Positions 1 to 9,063 of a stretch of DNA of 64,000 nucleotides are shown here, piece by piece. Position numbers and translations under genes: made by a program. The stretch covers positions 83,647,844 through 83,711,843 of the forward strand of contig NC_089598.1 of assembly GCF_019320115.1 (NCBI RefSeq), written 5' to 3'. The DNA comes from Miscanthus floridulus (Eukaryota > Streptophyta > Magnoliopsida > Poales > Poaceae). Numbering within the stretch: position 1 is the first letter of the stretch; every line of letters begins with the position of its first letter. Below the pieces are notes generated by a model, which searched no databases, was not told the origin of the DNA, and saw only the letters and a list, made by a program, of their open reading frames with translations.

Positions 1-1
1 T

Positions 2-1147
2 GCCGGTGTGTTGCAACCTTTGTCCATACCTAGTTGGAAGTGGGATGATATAAGTATGGATTTTATCTCGGGTTTGCCCACTACTCAAAAGGGACATGAT
101 TCGATTTGGGTGATTGTGGACCGTCTTACTAAGACCGCTCATTTCTTGCCTGTCAAGACAGAATATCGACCACCTCAATATGCCGAGAAGTATATCGCAG
201 AAATTGTGAGGTTGCATGGTATACCAAAGACTATAGTATCTGATAGAGGGCCACAGTTCATGGCTCACTTTTGGGAACATTTACACAAAGGCTTAGGAAC
301 TAGTTTGATTCGTAGTACCGCTTATCATCCTCAGACAGATGGTCAGACTGAACGAGTGAATGCTGTTTTGGAGGATATGTTAAGAGCCTGTGTGTTGTCT
401 TCTAAGGGATCATGGGAGTCATGGTTACCATTACCTGAGTTTGCTTACAATAATAGTTATCAAGAGAGCATCAAGATGGCTCCATTCGAAGCTTTGTATG
501 GCAAAAAATGTAGAACACCACTAAATTGGGTCGAGCCTGGAGATAGAAGGTATTATGGCATTGACTTTGTAGAAGAAGCCGAGAAGAAAGTTCATATTAT
601 TCAACAAAATATGAAGGCAGCCCAATCACGTCAGAAAAGTTATGCAGACAGAAGAAGGAGACCTCTTGTGTTTGAAGTTGGTGACTATGTTTATCTGAAG
701 GTCACGCCAATGAAGAAGAAAAGGTTTGGAGTCCGAAGAAAGCTTGCCGCTAGATTCGTAGGACCATACAAGATCTTGGAAAGAAGAGATCCAGTAGCTT
801 ACAAGTTAGAGTTACCTGAGACAATGAGTACCGTCTTCCTAGTTTTCCATGTATCACATCTCAAGAAGTGTTTGCGTGTTTCAGAGGAAAGAATAGAACC
901 TCGAGGCATCCAACTCAAATCAGATTTGGTGTATCGTGAGCAACCGGTCCATATGTTAGACACTAAAGAACGTGCTACTCAGAATAGTGTGGTGAAAACA
1001 TACAAGATACAGTGGAATCATCATGATGAGGGAGATGCAACTTGGGAAACGGGAGAATATCTACAAAAAGCTCATGAAGATTTTTATAACAAATGGTTCG
1101 TAACCCAAATTTCGGGACGAGATTTTTATAATGGGGGAGGGCTGTAA
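2..1147 (+). CDS. Ty3/gypsy integrase and chromodomain, C-terminal part of Pol (5' end outside window)
   Basis: This is the 3' end of a retrotransposon polyprotein; the frame is open from the window edge, so the true start lies outside. Counting from base 8, the integrase core shows D18 (SMDF), D79 (SDRG) and E115 (GQTE). The last two are 35 residues apart, as in the DD35E catalytic triad that joins element cDNA to the host chromosome. A GPYKIL-type integrase C-terminal module follows near residue 252. A chromodomain-like segment (about 325-360, with IQWNHH and ATWE) probably binds histone marks, which makes this a chromovirus, most likely Del/Tekay-like (inference). No frameshift or internal stop is present, unlike the gypsy copy at 37413-41884. 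The TAA stop falls on bases 3-5 of the downstream LTR, so the frame runs exactly into the LTR. Confidence 0.93.
   Translation, partial: AGVLQPLSIPSWKWDDISMDFISGLPTTQKGHDSIWVIVDRLTKTAHFLPVKTEYRPPQYAEKYIAEIVRLHGIPKTIVSDRGPQFMAHFWEHLHKGLGTSLIRSTAYHPQTDGQTERVNAVLEDMLRACVLSSKGSWESWLPLPEFAYNNSYQESIKMAPFEALYGKKCRTPLNWVEPGDRRYYGIDFVEEAEKKVHIIQQNMKAAQSRQKSYADRRRRPLVFEVGDYVYLKVTPMKKKRFGVRRKLAARFVGPYKILERRDPVAYKLELPETMSTVFLVFHVSHLKKCLRVSEERIEPRGIQLKSDLVYREQPVHMLDTKERATQNSVVKTYKIQWNHHDEGDATWETGEYLQKAHEDFYNKWFVTQISGRDFYNGGGL
1133..1141 (+). other. Polypurine tract
   Basis: GGGGGAGGG lies one base before the LTR start TGTAACACC. It is the expected primer site for plus-strand DNA synthesis. It confirms that the LTR at 1143 is the 3' LTR of the element whose integrase ends here. 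Confidence 0.8.
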
Positions 1148-3061
1148 CACCCCGGTGTTATGCCAGCATTTAGGCACTACAATCATGCATGTTGTGCATC
1201 ATCAAGCATCCTAATCATACATACCTAATCATGTAAATAATAGCTGAAACCAGGCTTCGAAACATATGAAACATGCTCGCGAAACATGAATGTTGCATAC
1301 ACTTGTTTAGAGTTGTTTTTGCCCAAATTATGCTTGCTAGGTTAGTAAAACATGTTTGGCTATGATTGTAAATCATCTAGAATTATTTAGCACAAGTTTT
1401 GGAGCAAAGTTTGTATTTAAATTATTACCAAATTTTACTTTAAAAATAACTCTCCAAAATTAGGGTTTTGAGTTAAAATTTACTTTAATTTTATAATTCA
1501 AAATCTAGCAAGAATTGGACTTTGGTCATAAAAGCAAAGTTGTAGAGGATTAAATTCTAAGCAATTTTTATTTTTGGGACATTTTCAAAAGATGTCATTT
1601 TCTTACTCAAAATGATATTTGAAAACTGGTATTTGATAATTTCTTAAAAATAGAAATTGAGAAAAATGTTTTCTCCTTTCGCGGGCCGTCGCCTCCTTTC
1701 TGGCCCACCAGCCGAAGCCGGCCCACGCGCCACGCCGTCCCGCGTTGCGCTCGCCTCGGCCCAGCCCAGCTCGCGCGCCCGGCCTACCTCCACGCTGCAC
1801 CGCGCCGTTCGCCCACGCTGCGTCCCGACCAGCGTCAGAGCGCGACCGCCGCGTGGCGACCATGCGCTGGCGACGCCCGCCGTGCGGCAGCCACGGCCTG
1901 CCTCACCCTCCATGCGCGCGCCTTCTTCTGCCCACAGTGCTGCGCTCTCCACTCCACTCCCTCACTCACTCAGCAGCAGCGACCGCAGCGGCAGTAGCTC
2001 CCGTGCGCGCCACGAGCTCCGCCACCGCGCGCCGCGCCTCTCCGGCGACATACCCCCTCCCACGCCTCCATTCCTCGATTCCCGCCGCCAGCAGCTCCGC
2101 CTAGCCTCCCTACCTCGCTTGCGGCTGCCGTCGTCGAGGTAAGGACCGAGCTCGGCCGCCTCCTTCCTCTTCGGTGAGCGCGCTGCCGCGGCCATGTGGT
2201 TCGTCACGCCGCCGGGCCACCTCCACCATCCCAGCCGGTGCGGCTCGGCGTGGCGTGCACGCTGGCACCACCCGCGCCACCGGAAGGGCTCACCGCCGGT
2301 GAGCACCGGCCGGCGGAGCTCCTCCCCTGCTCTCGGGTCGCTGACCCGCAGGGCCCAGCCGTAGTGGCTGGTGAGGGCTCCGGGTGACTGGCCAGTGGGG
2401 CCGGTTGACCCGCTGGGTCCCGCCTGGCAGCCCCTCTGGGTGCACAGCACCGGGTGCACCCAACAATTTCGTCAGCTGAAGTTTAAAAGGATTTCAAAAA
2501 TGATTTTTAGATTTCTACTTAAATGCTTTGGAAAATGTTTTCTACTCATTTTGGCTCCAAATTTGTTGAAACAAATTTTGCTAGGTTCCTTGTCACCAGA
2601 TCTATATGATAAAAATATTGCATGTCATTTTTGAGATACTTTTCTATAGAGCTTTAATTAATTCTTGATATGGCTGATATCTTGTAAAATGGTTAGTAAA
2701 TCCTATATGTATCAGAAAAATATGATTCCAAGTGTGTTACTCTTCTTGTGTAATGTACTTTCTAGGAAAAATATGTGTCATGCATGTACTATAGAAAAAT
2801 TATGAGGTGTAGTTCAAGTGCCTTTAATGGCTGATTTTTGTTATTTTGGCTAGAGAGCAAAATTTGTATAAAATATGCATGTGAAAATTTTTGTACAGTG
2901 ATTATTTGTTGTGTAGAACATAGAAAAAATATTTCATCTGGTGTTTGACAGTTTTCACAGTACAAAGTATTTTCATGTTCATAATCATGCCATAGCTTGT
3001 TATTTTTGTGTAGGCTAATCCACTCTTCAAATACCATAAAAATCTGAGGGTAGACTACTTA

Positions 3062-3414
3062 GGCCCTGTTTGGTTGAGCTGTGGCTATGGGAAAAAGCTA
3101 CTGTGGACTGTGAGCTGTGGAAAAGCTGCTGTGGGCTGTGAGCTATAGAAAAGCTGAAAGCTGTTTGGTTAAACAAGTATAAAATATACCTTTTATCTTT
3201 ATCTCTCTTGAAACAACTATGGAAGAGCTTTTTATTCCACCAATTTCGAAAAGCAGAAAGCCAAAAGCCAAAAGCAGGGTCAAACGAGCTTTCAAAAATG
3301 AACTACGGAAAAGCAGCTGCTTCTGAAAAAGCACCCTCCAAAAGCAGCCTCTTTGGTTGGGTTTTTGGCTTTTGGGGCCAAAAGCCAAAGCCAAAAGCCC
3401 AACCAAACAGGGCC
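3062..3414. mobile_element. Tourist-like (PIF/Harbinger) MITE, copy in first duplicate
   Basis: The termini GGCCCTGTTTGGTTG and CAACCAAACAGGGCC are exact inverted repeats flanked by TTA on both sides (3059-3061, 3415-3417). The interior is rich in AAAGC/GCTTT motifs and has no coding capacity. The solo LTR at 24133-28154 has the empty site with a single TAA (26077-26079, minus-strand TTA), which proves insertion and TTA target duplication. Confidence 0.9.
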
Positions 3415-3702
3415 TTAGGGTAGTACTGTGCTATGGTAATTTTTTAATATTTTTCTAAGCAATAAAAATAGATGTTGCTATTCAAACCTATTATTAATTA
3501 GGGTTTAATCAAGTGTTGCTTTATGTGTGATTAAGAAATTAGTGAAGCTTTGGTGTATCTTTGAAGCATTTAATGAGATGTGTTGACTTAGCATATTAGT
3601 AGTAGAAGAGAATGCAGTAGATGACATGTGCTTGTAGTATATGTTCTTGGATGATGTTGACTACCTTGCATTCAAGCATATCCATTGTATTCATATCATC
3701 CG

Positions 3703-3933
3703 ATGCACCGATTGCATAAGTACTTACGCACATTGCATCATACAGGATCACAAACCGAGAACCCAGTCGTCATACCCGAGGAGCCCGAGGAGCAGCTCGA
3801 GGTGCAGCCGCAGGAAGTGCCCGAAGCCGACAAGGAGGACGTTGAGGAACTTCCGGAGTGCCCCGATCACCGCCCGAGCTCCTTCGAGAGAGGCAAGCCC
3901 CGGAGCATTTTCTCCCCGGTTTGCAATTGTTAA
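3703..3933 (+). CDS. LTR-borne acidic small reading frame (first duplicate)
   Basis: A frame of 76 codons from ATG 3703 ends TAA 3931-3933. Its middle is Glu-rich (PEEPEEQLEVQ, EEDVEELPE-like) and its end reads ECPDHRPSSF then GKPRSIF. The product is unknown. The same frame occurs in the related solo LTR (25562-25768) and, diverged, in a second LTR family (31516-31764), where ECPDH, PSSF, GKP and SI are kept. A possible 3' splice site (CATACAG at about 3743-3749) precedes the conserved part, so the conserved peptide may be an exon rather than start at this ATG. I cannot show that it is expressed. Confidence 0.35.
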   Translation: MHRLHKYLRTLHHTGSQTENPVVIPEEPEEQLEVQPQEVPEADKEDVEELPECPDHRPSSFERGKPRSIFSPVCNC

Positions 3934-5075
3934 TTAACTGCTTTACTTTAATTGATGCATTACGTTCAGGAGTTGTTTGCAACCGTTGCTGAATTATACA
4001 TTGTCTACCTTTGTTATACTATATCCTTGTTACTCTGGTATCCGTAGTTAAGTCAATGCTTAGCTGGCTTAGACCGGTAGAAGTCGGGTGATTTCCTGTC
4101 ACCTACGAGCTATAGGTGGTTACCTGGATCTGCTTGGATGACTATGAAGTCATGGTATAACTAAGTGTTAAATGAAGTTGAGACCGGACGAAGACTTACA
4201 GAGTTTTGAACTGTAGTGCTTTCCGTCTGTGTCGATTAAGGACCGACCGTTGTTGGGCCTCGAGTCATGTTGAACGCATGCCTTACGTTTAGCTGGCCGA
4301 ATAAAGTACCTTTCGACCGCAAAGCTGGGAGACTATTCAGGCCGAGTAGATTGCCCGCAGCGCACTGTGCCGGAGCAGGTGTGGTAGGACACGGGGGGTG
4401 ACTGGCCAGTGGGGCCGGTTGACCCGCTGGGTCCCGCCTGGCAGCCCCTCTGGGTGCACAGCACCGGGTGCACCCAACAATTTCGTCAGCTGAAGTTTAA
4501 AAGGATTTCAAAAATGATTTTTAGATTTCTACTTAAATGCTTTGGAAAATGTTTTCTACTCATTTTGGCTCCAAATTTGTTGAAACAAATTTTGCTAGGT
4601 TCCTTGTCACCAGATCTATATGATAAAAATATTGCATGTCATTTTTGAGATACTTTTCTATAGAGCTTTAATTAATTCTTGATATGGCTGATATCTTGTA
4701 AAATGGTTAGTAAATCCTATATGTATCAGAAAAATATGATTCCAAGTGTGTTACTCTTCTTGTGTAATGTACTTTCTAGGAAAAATATGTGTCATGCATG
4801 TACTATAGAAAAATTATGAGGTGTAGTTCAAGTGCCTTTAATGGCTGATTTTTGTTATTTTGGCTAGAGAGCAAAATTTGTATAAAATATGCATGTGAAA
4901 ATTTTTGTACAGTGATTATTTGTTGTGTAGAACATAGAAAAAATATTTCATCTGGTGTTTGACAGTTTTCACAGTACAAAGTATTTTCATGTTCATAATC
5001 ATGCCATAGCTTGTTATTTTTGTGTAGGCTAATCCACTCTTCAAATACCATAAAAATCTGAGGGTAGACTACTTA

Positions 5076-5428
5076 GGCCCTGTTTGGTTGAGCTGTGGCT
5101 ATGGGAAAAAGCTACTGTGGACTGTGAGCTGTGGAAAAGCTGCTGTGGGCTGTGAGCTATAGAAAAGCTGAAAGCTGTTTGGTTAAACAAGTATAAAATA
5201 TACCTTTTATCTTTATCTCTCTTGAAACAACTATGGAAGAGCTTTTTATTCCACCAATTTCGAAAAGCAGAAAGCCAAAAGCCAAAAGCAGGGTCAAACG
5301 AGCTTTCAAAAATGAACTACGGAAAAGCAGCTGCTTCTGAAAAAGCACCCTCCAAAAGCAGCCTCTTTGGTTGGGTTTTTGGCTTTTGGGGCCAAAAGCC
5401 AAAGCCAAAAGCCCAACCAAACAGGGCC
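5076..5428. mobile_element. Tourist-like MITE, copy in second duplicate
   Basis: This is the same element as 3062-3414, shifted by 2,014 bp. It arose by segment duplication, not by a second transposition, because flanks and target duplication match as well. Confidence 0.9.
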
Positions 5429-5716
5429 TTAGGGTAGTACTGTGCTATGGTAATTTTTTAATATTTTTCTAAGCAATAAAAATAGATGTTGCTATTCAAA
5501 CCTATTATTAATTAGGGTTTAATCAAGTGTTGCTTTATGTGTGATTAAGAAATTAGTGAAGCTTTGGTGTATCTTTGAAGCATTTAATGAGATGTGTTGA
5601 CTTAGCATATTAGTAGTAGAAGAGAATGCAGTAGATGACATGTGCTTGTAGTATATGTTCTTGGATGATGTTGACTACCTTGCATTCAAGCATATCCATT
5701 GTATTCATATCATCCG

Positions 5717-5947
5717 ATGCACCGATTGCATAAGTACTTACGCACATTGCATCATACAGGATCACAAACCGAGAACCCAGTCGTCATACCCGAGGAGCCC
5801 GAGGAGCAGCTCGAGGTGCAGCCGCAGGAAGTGCCCGAAGCCGACAAGGAGGACGTTGAGGAACTTCCGGAGTGCCCCGATCACCGCCCGAGCTCCTTCG
5901 AGAGAGGCAAGCCCCGGAGCATTTTCTCCCCGGTTTGCAATTGTTAA
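5717..5947 (+). CDS. LTR-borne acidic small reading frame (second duplicate)
   Basis: This is an unchanged copy of the frame at 3703-3933, created by the 2,014 bp tandem duplication. Confidence 0.33.
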   Translation: MHRLHKYLRTLHHTGSQTENPVVIPEEPEEQLEVQPQEVPEADKEDVEELPECPDHRPSSFERGKPRSIFSPVCNC

Positions 5948-7376
5948 TTAACTGCTTTACTTTAATTGATGCATTACGTTCAGGAGTTGTTTGCAACCGT
6001 TGCTGAATTATACATTGTCTACCTTTGTTATACTATATCCTTGTTACTCTGGTATCCGTAGTTAAGTCAATGCTTAGCTGGCTTAGACCGGTAGAAGTCG
6101 GGTGATTTCCTGTCACCTACGAGCTATAGGTGGTTACCTGGATCTGCTTGGATGACTATGAAGTCATGGTATAACTAAGTGTTAAATGAAGTTGAGACCG
6201 GACGAAGACTTACAGAGTTTTGAACTGTAGTGCTTTCCGTCTGTGTCGATTAAGGACCGACCGTTGTTGGGCCTCGAGTCATGTTGAACGCATGCCTTAC
6301 GTTTAGCTGGCCGAATAAAGTACCTTTCGACCGCAAAGCTGGGAGACTATTCAGGCCGAGTAGATTGCCCGCAGCGCACTGTGCCGGAGCAGGTGTGGTA
6401 GGACACGGGGGCGAGATGATAAGACCAAAGTGCAGTCGGTCGGCCCCCGGGTACATGTGGTTCCTGGCAAACTCGAGATTCCTAGATAGTTGACTCGGTG
6501 ACCGATACCTCACTTTAGCGGGTGAGTGAGGTTTGTGTAAGGAATAAATCACCAGCTGGTTAGGAATCGATTTGAATCGCCATCGCTCCTGGACAGTGAG
6601 CACTTGACTTGAGTTACTTCATCGTAGTAATGTTAATGGAACACTGGACAGTTATAATGAATATGACATTATGGAAGTTGATTAATGATCATGGGTTATC
6701 ATTATTTGCTTAATCTCATATTTGCTCTAGTATAGGTGCAAATGTAGTCGACAGGTTAATAATAATTAACTTGATAATAATGCTTTTGGAAAGGTTCTTG
6801 AAATGCTAAAAATGCTTCTTTTTGTAAATGAGTCAGCTACACTACTATAAAGCCCTTCATAATCCTTGGTGTCACTTATTTTTGGTTATGTCGGGTAAGT
6901 CTAGCTGAGTACCTTCTCGTACTCAGGGTTTTATTCACATTTATTGTAGATGGGTAGATGTATTACGGCTACTGTATCAACTGCCTTTATCCTGTGATGG
7001 GTGATGCTTAGGACCATGGGCATGGTCATTCCTTACGTCTCGTCTGATGCTTTTGTTGGAGATGATCATTAGCTGGCACTGTATTTGAACTCCGTGTGAG
7101 TGTGTGTGGTTTTGAACAAATGGCTTCCGCTACTTTTATTCGAACTCGTTTGTAATAACTATGTGTAAACTCTGATGTATCTGTGATACGAACTTTTATG
7201 TAATATGTGATGGTGACCGCTAAACTTATTACGATCTTGGCTGGGATGTGAGTTGGTTTGAAATCCTTCATGATTTCACGGACTACCGGGTTATACGGGC
7301 TTAAGTTTGCTAAATCGTCTGCTCTGGCGGATGATTTTCTTACTTAATTTCGTATAATTGGTCGGTTCTGTTACAG

Positions 7377-7552
7377 TCGTTCGAGACGAACAGGACGACG
7401 GCGGAGTGCGAGGCGGCATGCGCGGGCAACTGCAGCTGCTGGGCCACGGTGCACAGCGGCGCCAGCGGGTACTGCTACCTCATCGACTTCCCCGTGGAGA
7501 CGCTGGTGTATGAGGCCGACGACCGGAAGGTGGGCTACTTCAAGGTCAGGAA
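7377..7552 (+). pseudogene. PAN/apple-domain-like gene fragment
   Basis: Directly after the LTR a frame reads TTAECEAAC, GNCSCWA, CYLIDFPVETL and VGYFKVR. The cysteine pattern (C-x3-C-x3-C-x-C, then CYL) and the closing GYFKVR resemble the PAN domain of S-domain receptor kinases and the At5g03700-like PAN protein. Neither the lectin part nor a kinase is present. The frame stops at 7578-7580 after running into the LRR fragment in another frame. The upstream part was probably separated by the retroelement insertion. Family identity is moderate; function is not retained. Confidence 0.5.
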
Positions 7553-8045
7553 GTCATCGCCGCGCTCCTGGGCGCCCTAACGCGGCTCGAGCTGCAGCAC
7601 AACACGCTCGCAGGGCCCCTACTGAGGCCGGGCGCAATGCGCTCGCTGGTCAACCTCGACGTGAGCGGCAACGCGCTGTCGGGCTTGCTGCTCGGCGCGC
7701 CGGGGACGCTGCCGCCGTCGCTCTGGTCCGTCGCGGCGCGCAAAAACTCCTTCTCCGTTCCGCTGAGCACCGCGGCGCTGGCCGCGCTCCCCGCGGTGCG
7801 GGTGCTGGACCTCACGGGCAACACGGTGTCTGACGCGGTCTCGGGCGCCGCGCTCGCGCACCCGGCGTTGCAGCAGCTGCGCCTAGGATCCAACCAGCTC
7901 GACGCGGTCCAGGAGGCTCCCGACGGCGGATCCTCCAGCCAGCTCGTGGAGCTGGACCTGAGCGGCAACAGGCTCGCCGGGCGGCTGCCAGCCTGCCTTG
8001 GCGCAATGCCGCGGCCCACGGTGGGCCTGCTTTCGTGCCCGTGTG
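7550..8045 (+). pseudogene. Leucine-rich-repeat protein fragment
   Basis: A frame in a different phase from the PAN fragment carries about five plant-type LRR units: LTRLELQHNTLAG, LVNLDVSGNALSG, VRVLDLTGNTVSD, LQQLRLGSNQLD and LVELDLSGNRLAG. These match the extracellular LRR arrays of receptor-like proteins. No signal peptide, transmembrane segment or kinase is present. After about 8045 the sequence no longer reads as LRR, although the frame runs on to a stop at 8162-8164. Joined to the PAN fragment without an intron, it looks like a chimeric capture or a rearranged remnant. The long minus-strand frame over 7546-8085 is a GC-bias shadow. Confidence 0.6.
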
Positions 8046-8163
8046 GCAGCGGCGGCAGTACTTGCTTGCACGCCCGCATGGCCACAGCAGCGGCGGTGCC
8101 TACTCGTGTGCCTGCAGTCTATTTGACAAAATGCATTGGCATAGGGCTGCTTGATTCAGCTTA

Positions 8164-8724
8164 GTCATCATGCCACATCAGCATGAGAAGCCAACGTGGA
8201 GAAGTATGGACATAAGTAATACGGCATACAAAGTTTATGGACCCAAAAAAACACTTTGAAAGTTGATGGACCTAACCGAAACCTCCTCACAAGTTAATGG
8301 ATCTCTGGTGCATTTAACTCTAGAAAAAATATATTATTACTTTTTGCTAGCTCCACAAGGCTATTATTCTTTGTAATTGCGGTACGAAAAGTATGAAATA
8401 AAGTGATTAAAATTCAAGACGTATACCTGGTAGCCTTTCAAAAATAGGTGGTATACACACTTGAGATTTATCTGCTCAGCTCAGGGCGTGTGACATTGCA
8501 TCATGCGGAGTTGATAATCATTGAGAGAAATGATTAAAAGTTTCTCATGTCTACCTCACAGCTTCACGAATTGCAGGGTCCCTCCGATGTGGTCCTTTCG
8601 GTGGCCGCTGATATTATGCTAGCCTCACTTTAATGGAAACTTTTTCCATGTCAAAAGAAAAATTATAATACATGGGCACTGAGAAGTTGTAACGCTCTTA
8701 CAACTATAGAATAAGAATCAATAA
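8164..8724. other. Intergenic, no gene seen
   Basis: AT-rich sequence with no recognisable coding, RNA or transposon termini. Confidence 0.5.
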
Positions 8725-9063
8725 TCTATCTATATCTCTTATAAAACTAATCCCACCACAAATTCTACCTCAACGTGCAAGTTATGCACGTCATCGTCTC
8801 TCACTAATAGTTATATCATCCTACTAACTTGCAATCTATTAATACAACTATCCATGTCATCTGTACTAAACACAATTACTACTTCAATATATAAGAATTG
8901 TAAAATGCATTCATATATTGCTATTTGCTTTGTAGTTACATCATCTTACAAATTCGATCTAATTCTATTATTTTTTTAATTAGATTCTTGTATTGTCTTG
9001 TCTAATTTTGATAACCATTTTATTTCTAAAAAAGATCTGCAGCAATGCGGGCTATTCTTCTAG
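8725..9063 (+). mobile_element. Small non-autonomous Helitron-like element
   Basis: The element starts TCTATCTATATC after an A and ends TTCTTCTAG before a T, as expected for insertion between A and T without target duplication. The 3' end has the grass Helitron pattern (GCAGCAATGCGGGC, then CTAG), but the hairpin stem is degraded. No coding capacity. Borders are judged by eye. Confidence 0.5.

Larger units (their letters stand above)
2382..6409 (+). repeat. 2,014 bp head-to-tail tandem duplication inside the LTR
   Basis: Copy 1 is about 2382-4395 and copy 2 about 4396-6409; each base n in copy 1 matches n+2014. I found no difference between copies in the stretches compared, including the MITE and acidic frame. 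The joint lies in a run of G: the left source reads CGGGTGACTGG, the right source ACACGGGGGCGAG, and the internal joint ACACGGGGGGTGACTGG. That is a few bases of microhomology. The related solo LTR at 24133-28154 has the segment once, so the duplication is derived. Very recent origin or an assembly artefact are both possible. Confidence 0.93.
1143..7375 (+). mobile_element. 3' LTR of the plus-strand Ty3/gypsy element (6,233 bp, internally expanded)
   Basis: The LTR begins TGTAACACC directly after the polypurine tract and ends GTTACA at 7375. Its relative at 24133-28154 is a solo LTR of 4,022 bp. This copy is longer because of a 2,014 bp tandem duplication (2382-6409) and a 353 bp MITE carried twice. 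In order it holds an AT-rich U3-like part (1143-1670), a very GC-rich block (about 1680-2460), an AT-rich block, a short acidic frame, and an AT-rich tail. The matching target duplication lies upstream of the window. Bases 7376-7380 (GTCGT) should repeat at the other end if no recombination occurred. Confidence 0.88.

Noticed and set aside
1603..2459. Several overlapping frames of 80-165 codons in both strands of the GC-rich LTR block
   Set aside because: They come from high GC and lack of AT-rich stops. None shows a domain, and the matching block in the solo LTR (26700-27650) does not keep the same frames.
7546..8085. 179-codon minus-strand frame
   Set aside because: It lies antisense to the LRR fragment; the plus-strand reading has clear repeated LRR units.
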